From contig NZ_BATI01000009.1 in assembly GCF_000467105.1 (NCBI RefSeq), positions 124,001 to 188,000 of the forward strand: a stretch of DNA of 64,000 nt. Direction: 5' to 3'. The notes under the pieces are model-generated. The model ran no database searches, was not told the origin of the DNA, and worked only from the letters and a program-made list of their open reading frames with translations. How positions within the stretch are numbered: the first letter of the stretch is position 1; every line of letters starts with the position of its first letter. Origin of the DNA: Aquipseudomonas alcaligenes NBRC 14159 (GTDB lineage Bacteria > Pseudomonadota > Gammaproteobacteria > Pseudomonadales > Pseudomonadaceae). Shown here in pieces: positions 22,958 to 34,005 of this stretch. A program made the position numbers and the translations under genes.

Positions 22958-25228
22958 TCAGGCCGGTTCTGCAGCCGTTTCGAACTCGAAGTGCAGCTCG
23001 CCACCCTCCAGGTCGATATGCACCACCCCGCCGTGCTCGGCCAGCTCGCCGAACAGGATCTCCTCGGCCAACGGCCGCTTGATCTTGTCCTGGATCAGCC
23101 GCGCCATCGGCCGCGCGCCCATCTGCACGTCGTAGCCACGCTCGGCCAGCCAGCCGCGCGCCGCATCCGTGACATCCAGCTGCACCCGCTTGTCCTCCAG
23201 CTGCGCCTGCAGCTCGGTGAGGAACTTGTCGACGATGCTCTTGATGGTTTCGTGACTCAGGCGACCAAACTGGATGATGGTGTCCAGGCGGTTGCGGAAC
23301 TCCGGCGTGAAGCTCTTTTTGATCACTTCCATCGCGTCGGACGAATGGTCCTGCTGGGTGAAGCCGATCGAGGCGCGCGCCGCGGTCTCAGCCCCGGCAT
23401 TGGTGGTCATGATCAGAATCACGTTGCGGAAGTCCGCCTTGCGCCCGTTGTTGTCGGTCAAGGTGCCGTGATCCATCACCTGCAACAGCAGGTTGAACAC
23501 TTCCGGGTGAGCCTTCTCGATCTCATCCAGCAGCAGTACGCAGTGCGGCTGCTTGGTGATGGCCTCGGTCAGCAGCCCCCCCTGGTCGAAACCGACATAA
23601 CCGGGCGGCGCACCGATCAGCCGCGATACGGTGTGGCGCTCCATGTATTCGGACATGTCGAAGCGCACCAGCTCGATACCCATGGCCTTGGCCAGCTGCC
23701 GGGCGGCCTCGGTCTTGCCGACACCGGTCGGGCCGGCGAAGAGGAAGGAACCGACCGGCTTGTCCGGCGCCTTGAGGCCGGCACGGGACAGTTTGATGGC
23801 GGTAGACAACGAATCGATCGCCGCATCCTGACCGAACACGGTGAGCTTGAGGTCGCGCTCCAGGTTGCGCAGCAACTCCTTGTCCGAGCTGCTGACATGC
23901 TTCGGCGGAATCCGCGCGATCTTCGCGACGATGTCCTCGACCTGAGCCACCTCGATGCGCTTGGCGCGCTTTTCCTCCGGCTGCAGACGCTGGTAGGCGC
24001 CCGCCTCGTCGATCACGTCGATGGCCTTGTCCGGCATATGGCGATCGTTGATATAGCGCGCCGCCAGCTCGGCCGCCGCACGCAGCGCCTCGTCGCTGTA
24101 CTCGATGTGGTGGTGCTGCTCGAAGCGCGCCTTGAGCCCCTTGAGGATGCCCACGGTGTCTTCGACGGACGGCTCACTGACATCGACCTTCTGGAAGCGC
24201 CGCGCCAGGGCGCGGTCCTTCTCGAAGATGCCGCGGAACTCCTGGAAGGTGGTGGAGCCGATGCAGCGAATCTCGCCGGACGACAGCAACGGCTTGAGCA
24301 GGTTGGACGCATCCATGACCCCGCCCGAGGCCGCGCCGGCGCCGATGATGGTGTGGATCTCGTCGATGAACAGGATCGCGTGCGGACGCTTGCGCAACTC
24401 GTTGAGCAGCGCCTTGAAGCGCTTCTCGAAGTCGCCACGGTACTTGGTACCGGCCAGTAGTGCACCGAGGTCGAGCGAATAGACCACGCTCTCGGACAGC
24501 AGGTCCGGCACCTGGCCGTCGACGATGCGCTTGGCCAGGCCTTCGGCGATGGCAGTCTTGCCGACACCGGCCTCGCCGACCAGCAGCGGATTGTTCTTGC
24601 GCCGACGGGCGAGGATCTGCGCAACGCGCTCGACCTCATGCTCGCGACCGACCAGTGGATCGATGCGCCCCTGGCGCGACAGCTCGTTGAGGTTGCTGGC
24701 GTAGGCGTCCAGCGGATTACCGGAGGCCGAGGACTCTCCGCCCTCTTCGTCCTGCATCTCCTGCTCGCTTTCGTGCTGATCGGTATGACCGGGCACCTTG
24801 GAGATGCCGTGGGCAATGTAGTTGACCACGTCGATACGGGCCACGCTCTGCTGCTTGAGCAGAAACACGGCCTGGCTCTCCTGCTCGCTGAAGATGGCGA
24901 CCAGCACGTTGGCGCCCGTCACCTCACGCTTGCCGGAGCTCTGCACATGGAATACGGCGCGTTGCAAAACGCGTTGGAAGCCCAGGGTCGGCTGGGTCTC
25001 ACGATCCTCGTCATGCTGCGGGATCAGCGGCGTGGTGGAGTCGATGAACTCCTGCAGATCATGCCGGAGCTTATCCAGGTTGGCGCCACAGGCGCGCAGT
25101 ACGGTCGCTGCAGCCTCGTTATCCAGCAAAGCCAGAAGCAGATGCTCGACCGTCATGAACTCATGGCGCTTGGCACGTGCCTCCTTGAAGGCCAGATTGA
25201 GGGTGACTTCCAGCTCTCGATTCAACAT
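22958..25228 (-). CDS. clpA: ATP-dependent Clp protease ATP-binding subunit ClpA
   Basis: Hexameric AAA+ unfoldase that feeds substrates to ClpP. It has 756 residues: an N-domain of two repeats (binds ClpS), AAA-1 with [17 protein letters not shown]-2 with [14 protein letters not shown], and the IGF loop for ClpP docking in [10 protein letters not shown]. It is 30 bp downstream of clpS on the same strand. It is transcribed toward infA, with a shared terminator. Confidence 0.98.
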   Translation of the reverse strand: MLNRELEVTLNLAFKEARAKRHEFMTVEHLLLALLDNEAAATVLRACGANLDKLRHDLQEFIDSTTPLIPQHDEDRETQPTLGFQRVLQRAVFHVQSSGKREVTGANVLVAIFSEQESQAVFLLKQQSVARIDVVNYIAHGISKVPGHTDQHESEQEMQDEEGGESSASGNPLDAYASNLNELSRQGRIDPLVGREHEVERVAQILARRRKNNPLLVGEAGVGKTAIAEGLAKRIVDGQVPDLLSESVVYSLDLGALLAGTKYRGDFEKRFKALLNELRKRPHAILFIDEIHTIIGAGAASGGVMDASNLLKPLLSSGEIRCIGSTTFQEFRGIFEKDRALARRFQKVDVSEPSVEDTVGILKGLKARFEQHHHIEYSDEALRAAAELAARYINDRHMPDKAIDVIDEAGAYQRLQPEEKRAKRIEVAQVEDIVAKIARIPPKHVSSSDKELLRNLERDLKLTVFGQDAAIDSLSTAIKLSRAGLKAPDKPVGSFLFAGPTGVGKTEAARQLAKAMGIELVRFDMSEYMERHTVSRLIGAPPGYVGFDQGGLLTEAITKQPHCVLLLDEIEKAHPEVFNLLLQVMDHGTLTDNNGRKADFRNVILIMTTNAGAETAARASIGFTQQDHSSDAMEVIKKSFTPEFRNRLDTIIQFGRLSHETIKSIVDKFLTELQAQLEDKRVQLDVTDAARGWLAERGYDVQMGARPMARLIQDKIKRPLAEEILFGELAEHGGVVHIDLEGGELHFEFETAAEPA

Positions 25229-25258
25229 AGCTTCACCTCTTGCCCAAGCGGGACGACG

Positions 25259-25621
25259 TCAGCCGTCCTTCTCTATCTCACAGAGTAGCGGATGCTGGCT
25301 CTCCCGAGCGTACTGGTTGACCTGCATCGCTTTGGTCTCTGCGATATCGCGGGTAAATACCCCGCAGATTGCCTTGCCTTCCGTATGCACCGTGAGCATG
25401 ACCTTGGTGGCCACTTCCCGATTCATGCCGAAGAACACTTCCAACACTTCGACCACGAAATCCATCGGAGTGTAATCATCGTTGAACATCAGCACCTTAT
25501 ACATGGGCGGCGCCTGCAACGCCGGCTTCGCCTCCTGCACGGCCAAGCCGGAGGAATCATCCTCGTGCTCGTCCGGACGATCCTGATTGAATGTTAGTCG
25601 AATCTGGCTGGGTGAATGCAT
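25259..25621 (-). CDS. clpS: ClpA adaptor ClpS
   Basis: Adaptor that delivers N-degron proteins (N-terminal Leu, Phe, Trp, Tyr) to ClpAP. It has 120 residues with a flexible acidic N-terminal extension (about 1-38). The core has the N-degron pocket residues N47-D48 ([11 protein letters not shown]) and H79 ([12 protein letters not shown]). It shares the unit with clpA and is divergent from cspD. Confidence 0.97.
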   Translation of the reverse strand: MHSPSQIRLTFNQDRPDEHEDDSSGLAVQEAKPALQAPPMYKVLMFNDDYTPMDFVVEVLEVFFGMNREVATKVMLTVHTEGKAICGVFTRDIAETKAMQVNQYARESQHPLLCEIEKDG

Positions 25622-25703
25622 GCTGAACTGATGGTGTCGTAAGCGGTCGGAGGTAGATACCAGGCGGATTATGACAGGCTTCTCAGCCGCCCGACCTGGT
25701 GCC

Positions 25704-25731
25704 TTGACTAAAGGCGAAACGGTGTTACAAA
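25704..25731 (+). promoter_or_regulatory. Putative sigma-70 promoter of cspD
   Basis: TTGACT (25704-25709), a 16-bp spacer and TACAAA (25726-25731). It implies a leader of about 115 nt that contains the palindrome at 25738-25754. Confidence 0.5.
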
Positions 25732-25737
25732 CAGTGA

Positions 25738-25754
25738 ATACCCTACTCGGGTAT
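25738..25754. promoter_or_regulatory. ATACCC-N5-GGGTAT palindrome in the cspD leader
   Basis: Perfect 6-bp arms around TACTC, just downstream of the predicted cspD -10, where a repressor would act. It is followed by a second small hairpin, GCCC-TTCA-GGGC, at about 25772-25783. Either may act as an operator or as cold-sensitive RNA structure; the sequence does not separate these. Confidence 0.4.
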
Positions 25755-25852
25755 CGGGGTTCCGCGGCTAGCGCCCTTCAGGGCTGAAGTCGGACGTGGA
25801 GCTGAAGTGGATGATACTCCAGTGATGGAGTCCTTTGCAGAGGGATGTCAGC

Positions 25853-26116
25853 ATGCTTAGCGGTAAGGTCAAGTGGTTCAACAACGCCAAGGGCTACGGC
25901 TTCATCGTGGCAGATGGCCGAGATGAGGACCTGTTCGCCCACTACTCGGCTATCCAGATGGACGGCTACAAGACTCTCAAGGCCGGCCAAGCGGTCAAGT
26001 TCGATATTCTGCAGGGCCCCAAAGGCCTGCATGCCGTGAATATCAGCGCGATTCTGGCAACCAGTGACACCCCGGCGCACGCCAGCGCGCCGCAAAGCAC
26101 TCCAGTAGAAGCCTGA
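25853..26116 (+). CDS. cspD: Cold-shock-domain protein CspD
   Basis: An 87-residue single cold-shock domain with RNP1 KGYGFIV and RNP2 DLFAHYS, followed by an Ala/Ser/Pro-rich tail of about 20 residues. E. coli CspD binds single-stranded nucleic acid and inhibits replication in stationary phase; the divergent clpS-clpA neighbours match the usual CspD context. The ATG at 25853 (MLSGKVKWFNN) follows AGAGGG. A slightly longer frame lacks family support. Confidence 0.95.
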   Translation: MLSGKVKWFNNAKGYGFIVADGRDEDLFAHYSAIQMDGYKTLKAGQAVKFDILQGPKGLHAVNISAILATSDTPAHASAPQSTPVEA

Positions 26117-26130
26117 AAAGAGCAGAAATG

Positions 26131-26160
26131 AAAAAGGCCGGTCAGATGACCGGCCTTTTT
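26131..26160. terminator. Bidirectional terminator between cspD and icd
   Basis: A 13-bp stem (AAAAAGGCCGGTC paired with GACCGGCCTTTTT) around a 4-nt loop, between convergent stops. Confidence 0.93.
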
Positions 26161-26176
26161 GTTGGGGGCCTACTGC

Positions 26177-27433
26177 TTACATGTGGGTGATGATGGCATC
26201 ACCGAACTGCGAGCAGGACAGCAGCTTGGCACCGTCCATCAGACGCTCGAAGTCATAGGTCACGGTCTTGGCGGCGATGGCGCCGTTGGTGCCCTTGATG
26301 ATCAGGTCGGCGGCTTCGGTCCAGCCCATGTGGCGCAGCATCATCTCGGCAGAGAGGATGACCGAACCCGGGTTGACCTTGTCCAGACCGGCATACTTCG
26401 GCGCGGTACCGTGGGTTGCTTCGAACATGGCCACGGTGTCGGACAGGTTGGCACCCGGAGCGATACCGATACCACCCACTTCGGCCGCCAGGGCGTCGGA
26501 CAGGTAGTCACCGTTCAGGTTCAGGGTGGCGATCACGTCGTACTCGGCCGGGCGCAGCAGGATCTGCTGCAGCATGGCGTCGGCGATGGCATCTTTCACC
26601 ACGATGGTCTTGCCAGTGTTCGGGTTCTTGAACTGCATCCACGGGCCGCCATCCAGCAGCTCGGCGCCGAACTCGTCACGCGCCACCTCGTAGCCCCACT
26701 CTTTGAAGGCACCTTCGGTGAACTTCATGATGTTGCCCTTGTGGACGATGGTCACGGAGCTGCGATCGTTGTCCACGGCGTACTGCAGGGCCTTGCGCAC
26801 CAGGCGCTTGGTACCTTCCAGGGAAACCGGCTTGATGCCGATACCGCAGTTTTCGGTGAAGCGGATCTTCTTGACGCCCATTTCCTCGGTGAGGAACTTG
26901 ATGACCTTCTCGGCCTCGGGGCTGCCGGCTTTCCACTCGACGCCGGCGTAGATGTCTTCCGAGTTCTCGCGGAAGATGCACATGTCCACGTCACCCGGCT
27001 TCTTCACCGGGCTCGGCACGCCTTCGAACCAACGTACCGGACGCTGGCAGACATACAGATCCAGCTCCTGGCGCAGGGCCACGTTCAGCGAGCGGATGCC
27101 GCCACCAACCGGAGTGGTCAGCGGGCCCTTGATCGACACGACGTAGTCGCGCACGGCTTCCAGGGTTTCTTTCGGCAGCCAGGTGTCCTGGTCATAGACC
27201 TGGGTGGCTTTCTCGCCGGCGTAGACTTCCATCCAGGCGATCTTGCGCTGGCCGGCATAGGCTTTTTCAACGGCAGCGTCGACGACCTTGATCATCACCG
27301 GGCTGATATCGACACCGATGCCATCACCCTCGATGAACGGGATGATCGGGTTGTTCGGTACATTCAAGGTCATGTCGGCGTTGACGGTGATCTTTTCGCC
27401 GTTCGCAGGCACCTGGATCTTCTGGTATCCCAT
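26177..27433 (-). CDS. icd: NADP-dependent isocitrate dehydrogenase
   Basis: TCA-cycle enzyme converting isocitrate to 2-oxoglutarate with NADPH formation. It has 418 residues, the E. coli-type dimeric enzyme. Substrate-binding S115 and N117 ([11 protein letters not shown]) are present; S115 corresponds to the serine phosphorylated by AceK in E. coli. Also seen are the motif [13 protein letters not shown] and cofactor residues near the C-terminus ([11 protein letters not shown]). The start [12 protein letters not shown] is conserved. It competes with AceA (35.9 kb) for isocitrate. Its upstream region carries two TGTAGT-N3-ACTACA-type repeats. Confidence 0.98.
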   Translation of the reverse strand: MGYQKIQVPANGEKITVNADMTLNVPNNPIIPFIEGDGIGVDISPVMIKVVDAAVEKAYAGQRKIAWMEVYAGEKATQVYDQDTWLPKETLEAVRDYVVSIKGPLTTPVGGGIRSLNVALRQELDLYVCQRPVRWFEGVPSPVKKPGDVDMCIFRENSEDIYAGVEWKAGSPEAEKVIKFLTEEMGVKKIRFTENCGIGIKPVSLEGTKRLVRKALQYAVDNDRSSVTIVHKGNIMKFTEGAFKEWGYEVARDEFGAELLDGGPWMQFKNPNTGKTIVVKDAIADAMLQQILLRPAEYDVIATLNLNGDYLSDALAAEVGGIGIAPGANLSDTVAMFEATHGTAPKYAGLDKVNPGSVILSAEMMLRHMGWTEAADLIIKGTNGAIAAKTVTYDFERLMDGAKLLSCSQFGDAIITHM

Positions 27434-27525
27434 GCTGGACTCCGTTTGTTTTCGTGGTCTGACAATCCACCGCACGGGTAATGCGGCGGACGATACTTCT
27501 GGGTCTCGGAAAGGTGCTGCATTCT

Positions 27526-27540
27526 TGTAGTTTTTCTACA
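27526..27540. promoter_or_regulatory. Candidate operator 1, icd upstream (TGTAGT-N3-TCTACA)
   Basis: TGTAG-TTTTT-CTACA, a 5-bp perfect inverted repeat with one mismatch to the TGTAGT-N3-ACTACA form of site 2. It is 93-107 bp before the icd ATG, where the core promoter is expected. The half-site resembles those known for the RpiR-family regulator RccR; this assignment is inference. Confidence 0.5.
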
Positions 27541-27619
27541 GAAAGTCACGCACTTTTCGCCATTTACTGACAGCCCAGCGACAGCCTAGACTGCTTGAAT
27601 ACTGGTTTTGCGCCAAACA

Positions 27620-27634
27620 TGTAGTCAAACTACA
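27620..27634. promoter_or_regulatory. Candidate operator 2, icd upstream (TGTAGT-N3-ACTACA)
   Basis: A perfect 6-bp inverted repeat with spacer CAA; with flanking A and T it extends to 7-bp arms (ATGTAGT / ACTACAT). Its centre is 94 bp, about nine helical turns, from site 1, compatible with looping by a dimeric or tetrameric regulator. Confidence 0.6.
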
Positions 27635-27748
27635 TCGGCGCTACAAAAAGCCCTCTTGGGGCGATTTCAATCCTAGCAGCTTGGCTCCAGATTGCTTCGA
27701 TCCAAGCCTCGGCCAATAGTTGCCGCAGACTCGCGGAGGTTCATTGCA

Positions 27749-28210
27749 ATGCGTTTCACCCCACACGTCACCGTCGCCACCGTGGTCGAGGACCAGGGCC
27801 GCTTCCTTCTGGTCGAGGAGCTAGCCGGCGGGCAGGCGGTATTAAACCAGCCTGCCGGCCATCTGGAAGCCGACGAAAGTCTCATCGCCGCGGCCCTGCG
27901 CGAGACGCTAGAGGAAACCGGCTGGGAAGTTGAGCTGACCGCCGTCACCGGTATCTATCTGTACACCGCCCCCAGCAATGGCGTGACCTACCAGCGCGTG
28001 TGCTTCGCCGCCAAGCCTTTGCGCCACCTGCCGGATTCGCCACTGGACGAAGGCATCATCGGCCCGCGCTGGCTGACTCGCGAAGAGCTGGCGGCCCAGC
28101 CCGAACGCTGGCGCAGCGAGCTGGTGCTGCGCTGCATCGACGACTATCTGGCCGGCGAACGCCACGCCCTGAGCCTGATCCGTGATCCGGCCGATCGCGG
28201 CCCGGCCTGA
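27749..28210 (+). CDS. nudJ: Nudix hydrolase (NudJ-type)
   Basis: A 153-residue Nudix hydrolase. The box G37-x5-E43-x7-R51-E52-x2-E55-E56-x-G58 is intact (GHLEADESLIAAALRETLEE, then TG). E. coli NudJ hydrolyses thiamine-diphosphate precursors and nucleoside di/triphosphates; it sits next to mnmA there as here, which supports the name. RBS GGAGG. It leads toward mnmA-hflD with a 67-bp gap. Confidence 0.9.
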   Translation: MRFTPHVTVATVVEDQGRFLLVEELAGGQAVLNQPAGHLEADESLIAAALRETLEETGWEVELTAVTGIYLYTAPSNGVTYQRVCFAAKPLRHLPDSPLDEGIIGPRWLTREELAAQPERWRSELVLRCIDDYLAGERHALSLIRDPADRGPA

Positions 28211-28277
28211 TTCGCCGCGCGCCGCGCGCTCCTGATAGAATTGCCGCCTTTCTGCAGTCAGCCCTCTTCGAACTCCC

Positions 28278-29396
28278 ATGCGCGAACCAGCCAATACCCG
28301 AGTGATCGTCGGCATGTCCGGCGGCGTCGACTCCTCCGTCTCCGCCCTCCTCCTGCTCGAACAGGGCTACCAGGTCGAAGGCCTGTTCATGAAGAACTGG
28401 GAAGAGGATGACGGCACCGAATACTGCACCGCCATGACCGACCTGGCGGACGCTCAGGCCGTGTGCGACCGCATCGGCATCAAGCTGCACACCGCCAATT
28501 TCGCAGCGGAATACTGGGACAACGTGTTCGAACACTTCCTCGCCGAATACAAGGCCGGACGCACGCCGAACCCGGACATCCTGTGCAACCGCGAGATCAA
28601 GTTCAAAGCCTTCCTCGACTACGCCCTGAGCCTCGGCGCTGACCTGATCGCCACCGGCCACTACGTGCGCCGCCGCGATGTCGACGGCCGTAGCGAACTG
28701 CTCAAGGGCCTGGACCCGAACAAGGACCAGAGCTACTTCCTGCACGCCGTCGGCGGCGAGCAGATCGGCCGCACCCTGTTCCCGGTCGGCGAACTGGAGA
28801 AACCGCAGGTGCGCGCCATCGCCGAGAAGTACGACCTGGCCACCGCCAAGAAGAAGGACTCGACCGGCATCTGCTTTATCGGCGAACGTCGCTTCAGCGA
28901 CTTCCTCAAGCAGTACCTGCCGGCGCAGCCGGGCGATATCGAGACCACCGAGGGCCAGGTGATCGGCCGCCATGTCGGCCTGATGTACCACACCATCGGC
29001 CAGCGCCAGGGCCTGGGCATCGGCGGCATGAAGAACGCCGGTGACGAGCCCTGGTATGTGCTGCACAAGGACCTTGCGCGCAACGTGCTGATCGTCGGCC
29101 AGGGCAACGATCACCCCTGGCTGTTTTCCCGCGCCCTGCTCGCTTCGGACATCTACTGGGTCAACCCCGTCGACCTGTCCAGCCCGCGCCGCCTGACTGC
29201 CAAGGTGCGCTACCGCCAGGCCGATCAGGCCTGCACCCTGGAAAAGACCGAGCACGGCTACCGCGCACTGTTCGACGAGCCGCAACGCGCCGTCACCCCG
29301 GGCCAGTCCGTGGTGTTCTACGACGGTGAAGTCTGCCTCGGCGGCGGCGTGATCGAAGTCGCCGAGCCCTGTGCCGAAGGAGCGCCACGCGCATGA
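28278..29396 (+). CDS. mnmA: tRNA 2-thiouridylase MnmA
   Basis: Thiolates U34 of tRNA-Lys, Glu and Gln, using sulfur relayed by TusE (gene in this window). It has 372 residues. The PP-loop ATP motif [12 protein letters not shown] starts near residue 13; the catalytic cysteines lie in [12 protein letters not shown] and [10 protein letters not shown]. Its stop overlaps the hflD start by four bases (ATGA), the usual pairing. Confidence 0.97.
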   Translation: MREPANTRVIVGMSGGVDSSVSALLLLEQGYQVEGLFMKNWEEDDGTEYCTAMTDLADAQAVCDRIGIKLHTANFAAEYWDNVFEHFLAEYKAGRTPNPDILCNREIKFKAFLDYALSLGADLIATGHYVRRRDVDGRSELLKGLDPNKDQSYFLHAVGGEQIGRTLFPVGELEKPQVRAIAEKYDLATAKKKDSTGICFIGERRFSDFLKQYLPAQPGDIETTEGQVIGRHVGLMYHTIGQRQGLGIGGMKNAGDEPWYVLHKDLARNVLIVGQGNDHPWLFSRALLASDIYWVNPVDLSSPRRLTAKVRYRQADQACTLEKTEHGYRALFDEPQRAVTPGQSVVFYDGEVCLGGGVIEVAEPCAEGAPRA

Positions 29397-30013
29397 CCCC
29401 GACTCAGGAGCAACTGCTGGCCCTCTCCGCCGTATTCCAGGCCGCCAGCCTGGTGGACAAGCTGGCCCGCACCGGCCAGATCAGCGACGCCCAGCTCGGC
29501 TGCCTGCTTGGCAGCCTGCTGGTGCGCGACCCGAAGAACACCCTGGAGGTCTACGGCGGCGACGACCTCAACCTGCGCGAAGGCTACAAGGCGCTGGTCG
29601 GCGCCCTGGAGCGCAACCCCGCCAGCCTGCAGCGCGAACCGCTGCGCTACGCCCTTGCCCTGCTCGGCCTGGAGCGCCAGCTGGCCAAGCGCGACGACAT
29701 GCTGCAAGTGATCGGCAATCGCCTGGACCAGATCCAGAACCAGGTCGAGCACTTCGGCCTGACCCACGACAACGTGGTGGCCGCCTGCGGTGCGCTGTAT
29801 CAGGACACGCTCAGCACCTTCCGCCAGCGTATCCAGGTGCATGGTGACATGCGCTTCCTGCAGCAGCCGGCGGTCGCGGCCAAGGTTCGCGCCCTGCTGC
29901 TCACCGGCATCCGCTCCGCGCGCCTGTGGCGCCAGCTCGGCGGGCACCGCTGGCAGCTGGTGTTCAGCCGCGGCAAGCTGCTCAAGGAACTCTATCCGCT
30001 GCTGCGGGGCTGA
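29393..30013 (+). CDS. hflD: HflD homologue (high-frequency lysogenization protein)
   Basis: A 206-residue, mostly helical peripheral membrane protein. In E. coli HflD destabilises lambda CII; its normal cellular role is unclear. Recognised by [36 protein letters not shown] and [14 protein letters not shown]. It is translationally coupled to mnmA. Confidence 0.94.
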   Translation: MTPTQEQLLALSAVFQAASLVDKLARTGQISDAQLGCLLGSLLVRDPKNTLEVYGGDDLNLREGYKALVGALERNPASLQREPLRYALALLGLERQLAKRDDMLQVIGNRLDQIQNQVEHFGLTHDNVVAACGALYQDTLSTFRQRIQVHGDMRFLQQPAVAAKVRALLLTGIRSARLWRQLGGHRWQLVFSRGKLLKELYPLLRG

Positions 30014-30014
30014 G

Positions 30015-30884
30015 GTGAGCCCGCCCAGCCGCAGCGTCAAACCGGTACAGGGCGCCCTGCTGCTGGCACTCTCCGCCCTGCTGTTCTCGCTGATGGGCGT
30101 GGGCATCCGCGAGATCTCAAGTGGGGTCAACAACGAGTCGGTGGTGTTCTTCCGCAACCTGGTCGGCGTGCTGTTCTTCCTGCCGCTGCTGCTGTTCAAG
30201 GGCGCCGCGCCGCTGAAGACCGGCCGTATCAAATCGCATCTGTGGCGCACCGGCTACGGCCTGGCGGCGATGTACTGCTTCTTCTATGCGATAGCGCACC
30301 TGCCGCTGGCCGACGCCATGCTGTTCACCTACTCGGCGCCGGTGTTCACCCCCGTGCTGGCCTGGTGGCTACTCAAGGAACCGCTGACCAAGCGCATGCT
30401 GGTCACCACCGCCATCGGCCTGGTCGGCGTGCTGCTGGTGGCCAAGCCCAGCCAGGCACTGCTCGACAGCCAGGCGCTGGTTGGCCTGGCCGCGAGCATC
30501 CTGGCCGCCTTCGCCTTCGTCTCCATCCGCGAGATGAGCGACAGCGAACCGGCCTTTCGCATCGTCTTCTACTTCTCGCTGTTCAGCGCGCTGATCTCCG
30601 CCGTGCCGCTGACCTGGGCCTGGCAGCCGCTGGATTCGCACCAACTCGGCCTGCTGCTGGTGATCGGCCTGCTCGCCACGGTGAGCCAGATCGTCATGTC
30701 CAAGGCTTACGGCCTGGCCCCACCCGGACTGATCGGCCCCTTCGCCTACCTCGCCATCGTCTTCGCCGGCGTTATCGCCTGGCTGCGCTGGGGCGAGACG
30801 CCGGACCTCAGCTCGCTCCTCGGTGCCGCGCTGATCTTCGCTTCCAGCCTGCTGTCCATCGCCCGGCGCCCGACCGCCCGCTAA
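30015..30884 (+). CDS. EamA/DMT-family permease
   Basis: A 289-residue inner-membrane protein with ten predicted TM helices in two EamA repeats (first about 13-140, second about 152-282). SAPVFTPVLAWWLLKEPLTKR closes the first repeat; LIGPFAYLAIVFAGVIAWLRWGE is the matching part of the second. The start is taken as GTG at 30015, one base after the hflD stop; an in-frame region upstream lies inside hflD and is not used. The substrate is unknown; the family covers amino-acid, nucleotide-sugar and drug/metabolite exporters. Confidence 0.88.
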   Translation: MSPPSRSVKPVQGALLLALSALLFSLMGVGIREISSGVNNESVVFFRNLVGVLFFLPLLLFKGAAPLKTGRIKSHLWRTGYGLAAMYCFFYAIAHLPLADAMLFTYSAPVFTPVLAWWLLKEPLTKRMLVTTAIGLVGVLLVAKPSQALLDSQALVGLAASILAAFAFVSIREMSDSEPAFRIVFYFSLFSALISAVPLTWAWQPLDSHQLGLLLVIGLLATVSQIVMSKAYGLAPPGLIGPFAYLAIVFAGVIAWLRWGETPDLSSLLGAALIFASSLLSIARRPTAR

Positions 30885-30937
30885 TCGGACGGGCCTGCAG
30901 CGGCGACTTCATGTATGATGTGCGCCCTTTTCGTTGA

Positions 30938-32332
<1,395 letters not shown>

Positions 32333-32349
32333 GCGCCACCAGCCTCCTC

Positions 32350-32375
32350 AACGCCCGGCTGAGCCGGGCGTTTTT
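32350..32375 (+). terminator. Rho-independent terminator after purB
   Basis: An 8-bp GC stem (CGCCCGGCT..AGCCGGGCG) followed by TTTTTGTTTT. Confidence 0.92.
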
Positions 32376-32410
32376 GTTTTAGCCATTTCATCTCTTTCAA
32401 GGGCTTAGCC

Positions 32411-33577
32411 ATGAATCCTGATACTCCTCTGCAGCTGCTGGGCGGCCTTACTCCTCGCGAGTTCCTGCGTGACTACTGGCAGCAGAAGCCCCTGCTGGTG
32501 CGCCAGGCCATCCCCGGCTTCGAGAGCCCGATCAGCGCCGACGAGCTGGCCGGCCTGGCCCTGGAAGAGGAAGTCGAGTCGCGCCTGGTGCTGGAGCACG
32601 GCGCCCACCCCTGGGAACTGCGCCGCGGCCCGTTCGCCGAGGACACCTTCAGCCAGCTGCCGGAGCGCGACTGGACGCTGCTGGTGCAGGCCGTCGACCA
32701 GTTCGTGCCGGAGGTGGCCGAGGTACTGAAGGACTTCGGCTTCCTGCCCAGCTGGCGTATCGACGATCTGATGATCAGCTTCGCCGCTCCGGGCGGCAGC
32801 GTCGGCCCGCATTTCGACAACTACGACGTGTTCCTGCTGCAGGCCGAAGGCCAGCGCCGCTGGAAGATCGGCCAGATGTGCGAGGCCGACAGCAAACTGC
32901 TGGCGCACGCCGACCTGCGCATCCTCGCCGAATTCGAGCAGACCGACGAGTGGGTACTGGAGCCGGGCGACATGCTCTACCTGCCGCCGCGCCTGGCCCA
33001 CTACGGCATCGCCGAAGACGACTGCATGACCTACTCGGTCGGCTTCCGCGCCCCCAGCGCCGCCGAAGTACTGACCCACTTTACCGACTTCCTCGCCCAG
33101 TTCCTGCCCGACGAGGAGCGCTACAGCGACGCCGGCATGGCACCGATCAGCGATCCGCACCAGATCCAGCAAGAGGCCCTCGACCGCCTCAAGGCCCTGC
33201 TGACCGAGCACATGAGCGACGAGCGCCTGCTGCTGACCTGGTTCGGTCAGTTCATGACCGAGCCGCGCTACCCGGAACTGGTCAGCGGCCCGGAGATTGA
33301 GGAAGCGGATTTCCTCGCCGCCCTCGAAGACGGCGCCGTGCTGGTACGCAACCCCAGCGCACGCCTGGCCTGGAGCGAAGTGGACGTCGGCCTGGTGCTG
33401 TTCGCCAGCGGCCAGAGCCGTCTGCTGCCGGCCCATCTCAAGGAACTGCTGCGCCTGATCTGCGCCGCCGATGCCCTGCACACCGACAACCTGGCGCCTT
33501 GGTTGGCGGACGAGGACGGGCGTACACTGGTGCGTGAACTGGTCCAGCAAGGAAGTTTGGAGTTTGCTGATGAGTGA
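32411..33577 (+). CDS. roxA: 50S ribosomal protein L16 arginine hydroxylase (RoxA/YcfD)
   Basis: Fe(II)/2-oxoglutarate oxygenase of the JmjC/cupin type that hydroxylates an arginine of ribosomal protein L16. It has 388 residues. The iron triad is H134-x-D136 (GPHFDNYDVF) and H197 (LPPRLAHYG), matching H125, D127 and H187 of E. coli YcfD. The C-terminal dimerisation/winged-helix part is complete. It overlaps the next gene by 8 bp (ATGAGTGA) and starts a four-gene unit. Confidence 0.95.
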   Translation: MNPDTPLQLLGGLTPREFLRDYWQQKPLLVRQAIPGFESPISADELAGLALEEEVESRLVLEHGAHPWELRRGPFAEDTFSQLPERDWTLLVQAVDQFVPEVAEVLKDFGFLPSWRIDDLMISFAAPGGSVGPHFDNYDVFLLQAEGQRRWKIGQMCEADSKLLAHADLRILAEFEQTDEWVLEPGDMLYLPPRLAHYGIAEDDCMTYSVGFRAPSAAEVLTHFTDFLAQFLPDEERYSDAGMAPISDPHQIQQEALDRLKALLTEHMSDERLLLTWFGQFMTEPRYPELVSGPEIEEADFLAALEDGAVLVRNPSARLAWSEVDVGLVLFASGQSRLLPAHLKELLRLICAADALHTDNLAPWLADEDGRTLVRELVQQGSLEFADE

Positions 33578-33995
33578 GATCCACGTCCGCCTCGCCCACT
33601 GGCAAAAGGACAATGCCGATCTGCGGCGCATCCGCGAAGCGGTCTTTATCGCCGAGCAGGCCGTGCCCGCAGAGCTCGAATGGGACGATGAGGACATCGA
33701 GGCCGTGCATTTTCTCGCCTGCGAGGGCGACTACCCGATCGGCACCGCGCGCCTGCTGGCCGACGGGCAGATCGGCCGGGTCTCGGTGCTCAGGGACTGG
33801 CGCGGCCTGAAGGTCGGCGAAGCGCTGATGCGCGCCGCCATCGAAGCCGCCGAACAGCGTGGCCAGCGCGAGCAGAAGCTCAGCGCCCAGGTCCATGCTG
33901 CGGCCTTCTACGAGCGCCTCGGCTTTCACATCGAAGGCGACGAGTACCTCGAGGCTGGCATTCCCCACGTCATGATGGTGCGCCATAGGGACTAG
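33570..33995 (+). CDS. GNAT-family N-acetyltransferase
   Basis: A 141-residue GNAT acetyltransferase. DLRRIREAVFIAEQAVPAELEWDDED at the N-terminus is typical of the ElaA/YjcF-like subgroup. The acetyl-CoA loop falls in RDWRGLKVGEALMRAAIEAA, and AAAFYERLGFHIEGDEYLEAGIPHVMM is the C-terminal signature. The acceptor is unknown. It overlaps roxA and is 10 bp from the next gene, so all four genes may be co-expressed. Confidence 0.9.
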   Translation: MSEIHVRLAHWQKDNADLRRIREAVFIAEQAVPAELEWDDEDIEAVHFLACEGDYPIGTARLLADGQIGRVSVLRDWRGLKVGEALMRAAIEAAEQRGQREQKLSAQVHAAAFYERLGFHIEGDEYLEAGIPHVMMVRHRD

Positions 33996-34005
33996 GACAG
34001 CAGCA

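Larger units (their letters stand above)
27434..27748. other. icd-nudJ divergent intergenic region
   Basis: 315 bp without a gene. It holds two inverted repeats of the form TGTAGT-N3-(A/T)CTACA whose centres are 94 bp apart (27533 and 27627), and the ribosome site GCGGAGGT for nudJ. It is notably more AT-rich than its neighbours. I see no convincing ORF. Confidence 0.7.

Noticed and set aside
30015..30884. Longer permease beginning inside hflD (from 29790)
   Set aside because: The extra 75 codons overlap hflD out of frame, are Cys/Arg/Ser-rich and precede a normal EamA N-terminus at the GTG.
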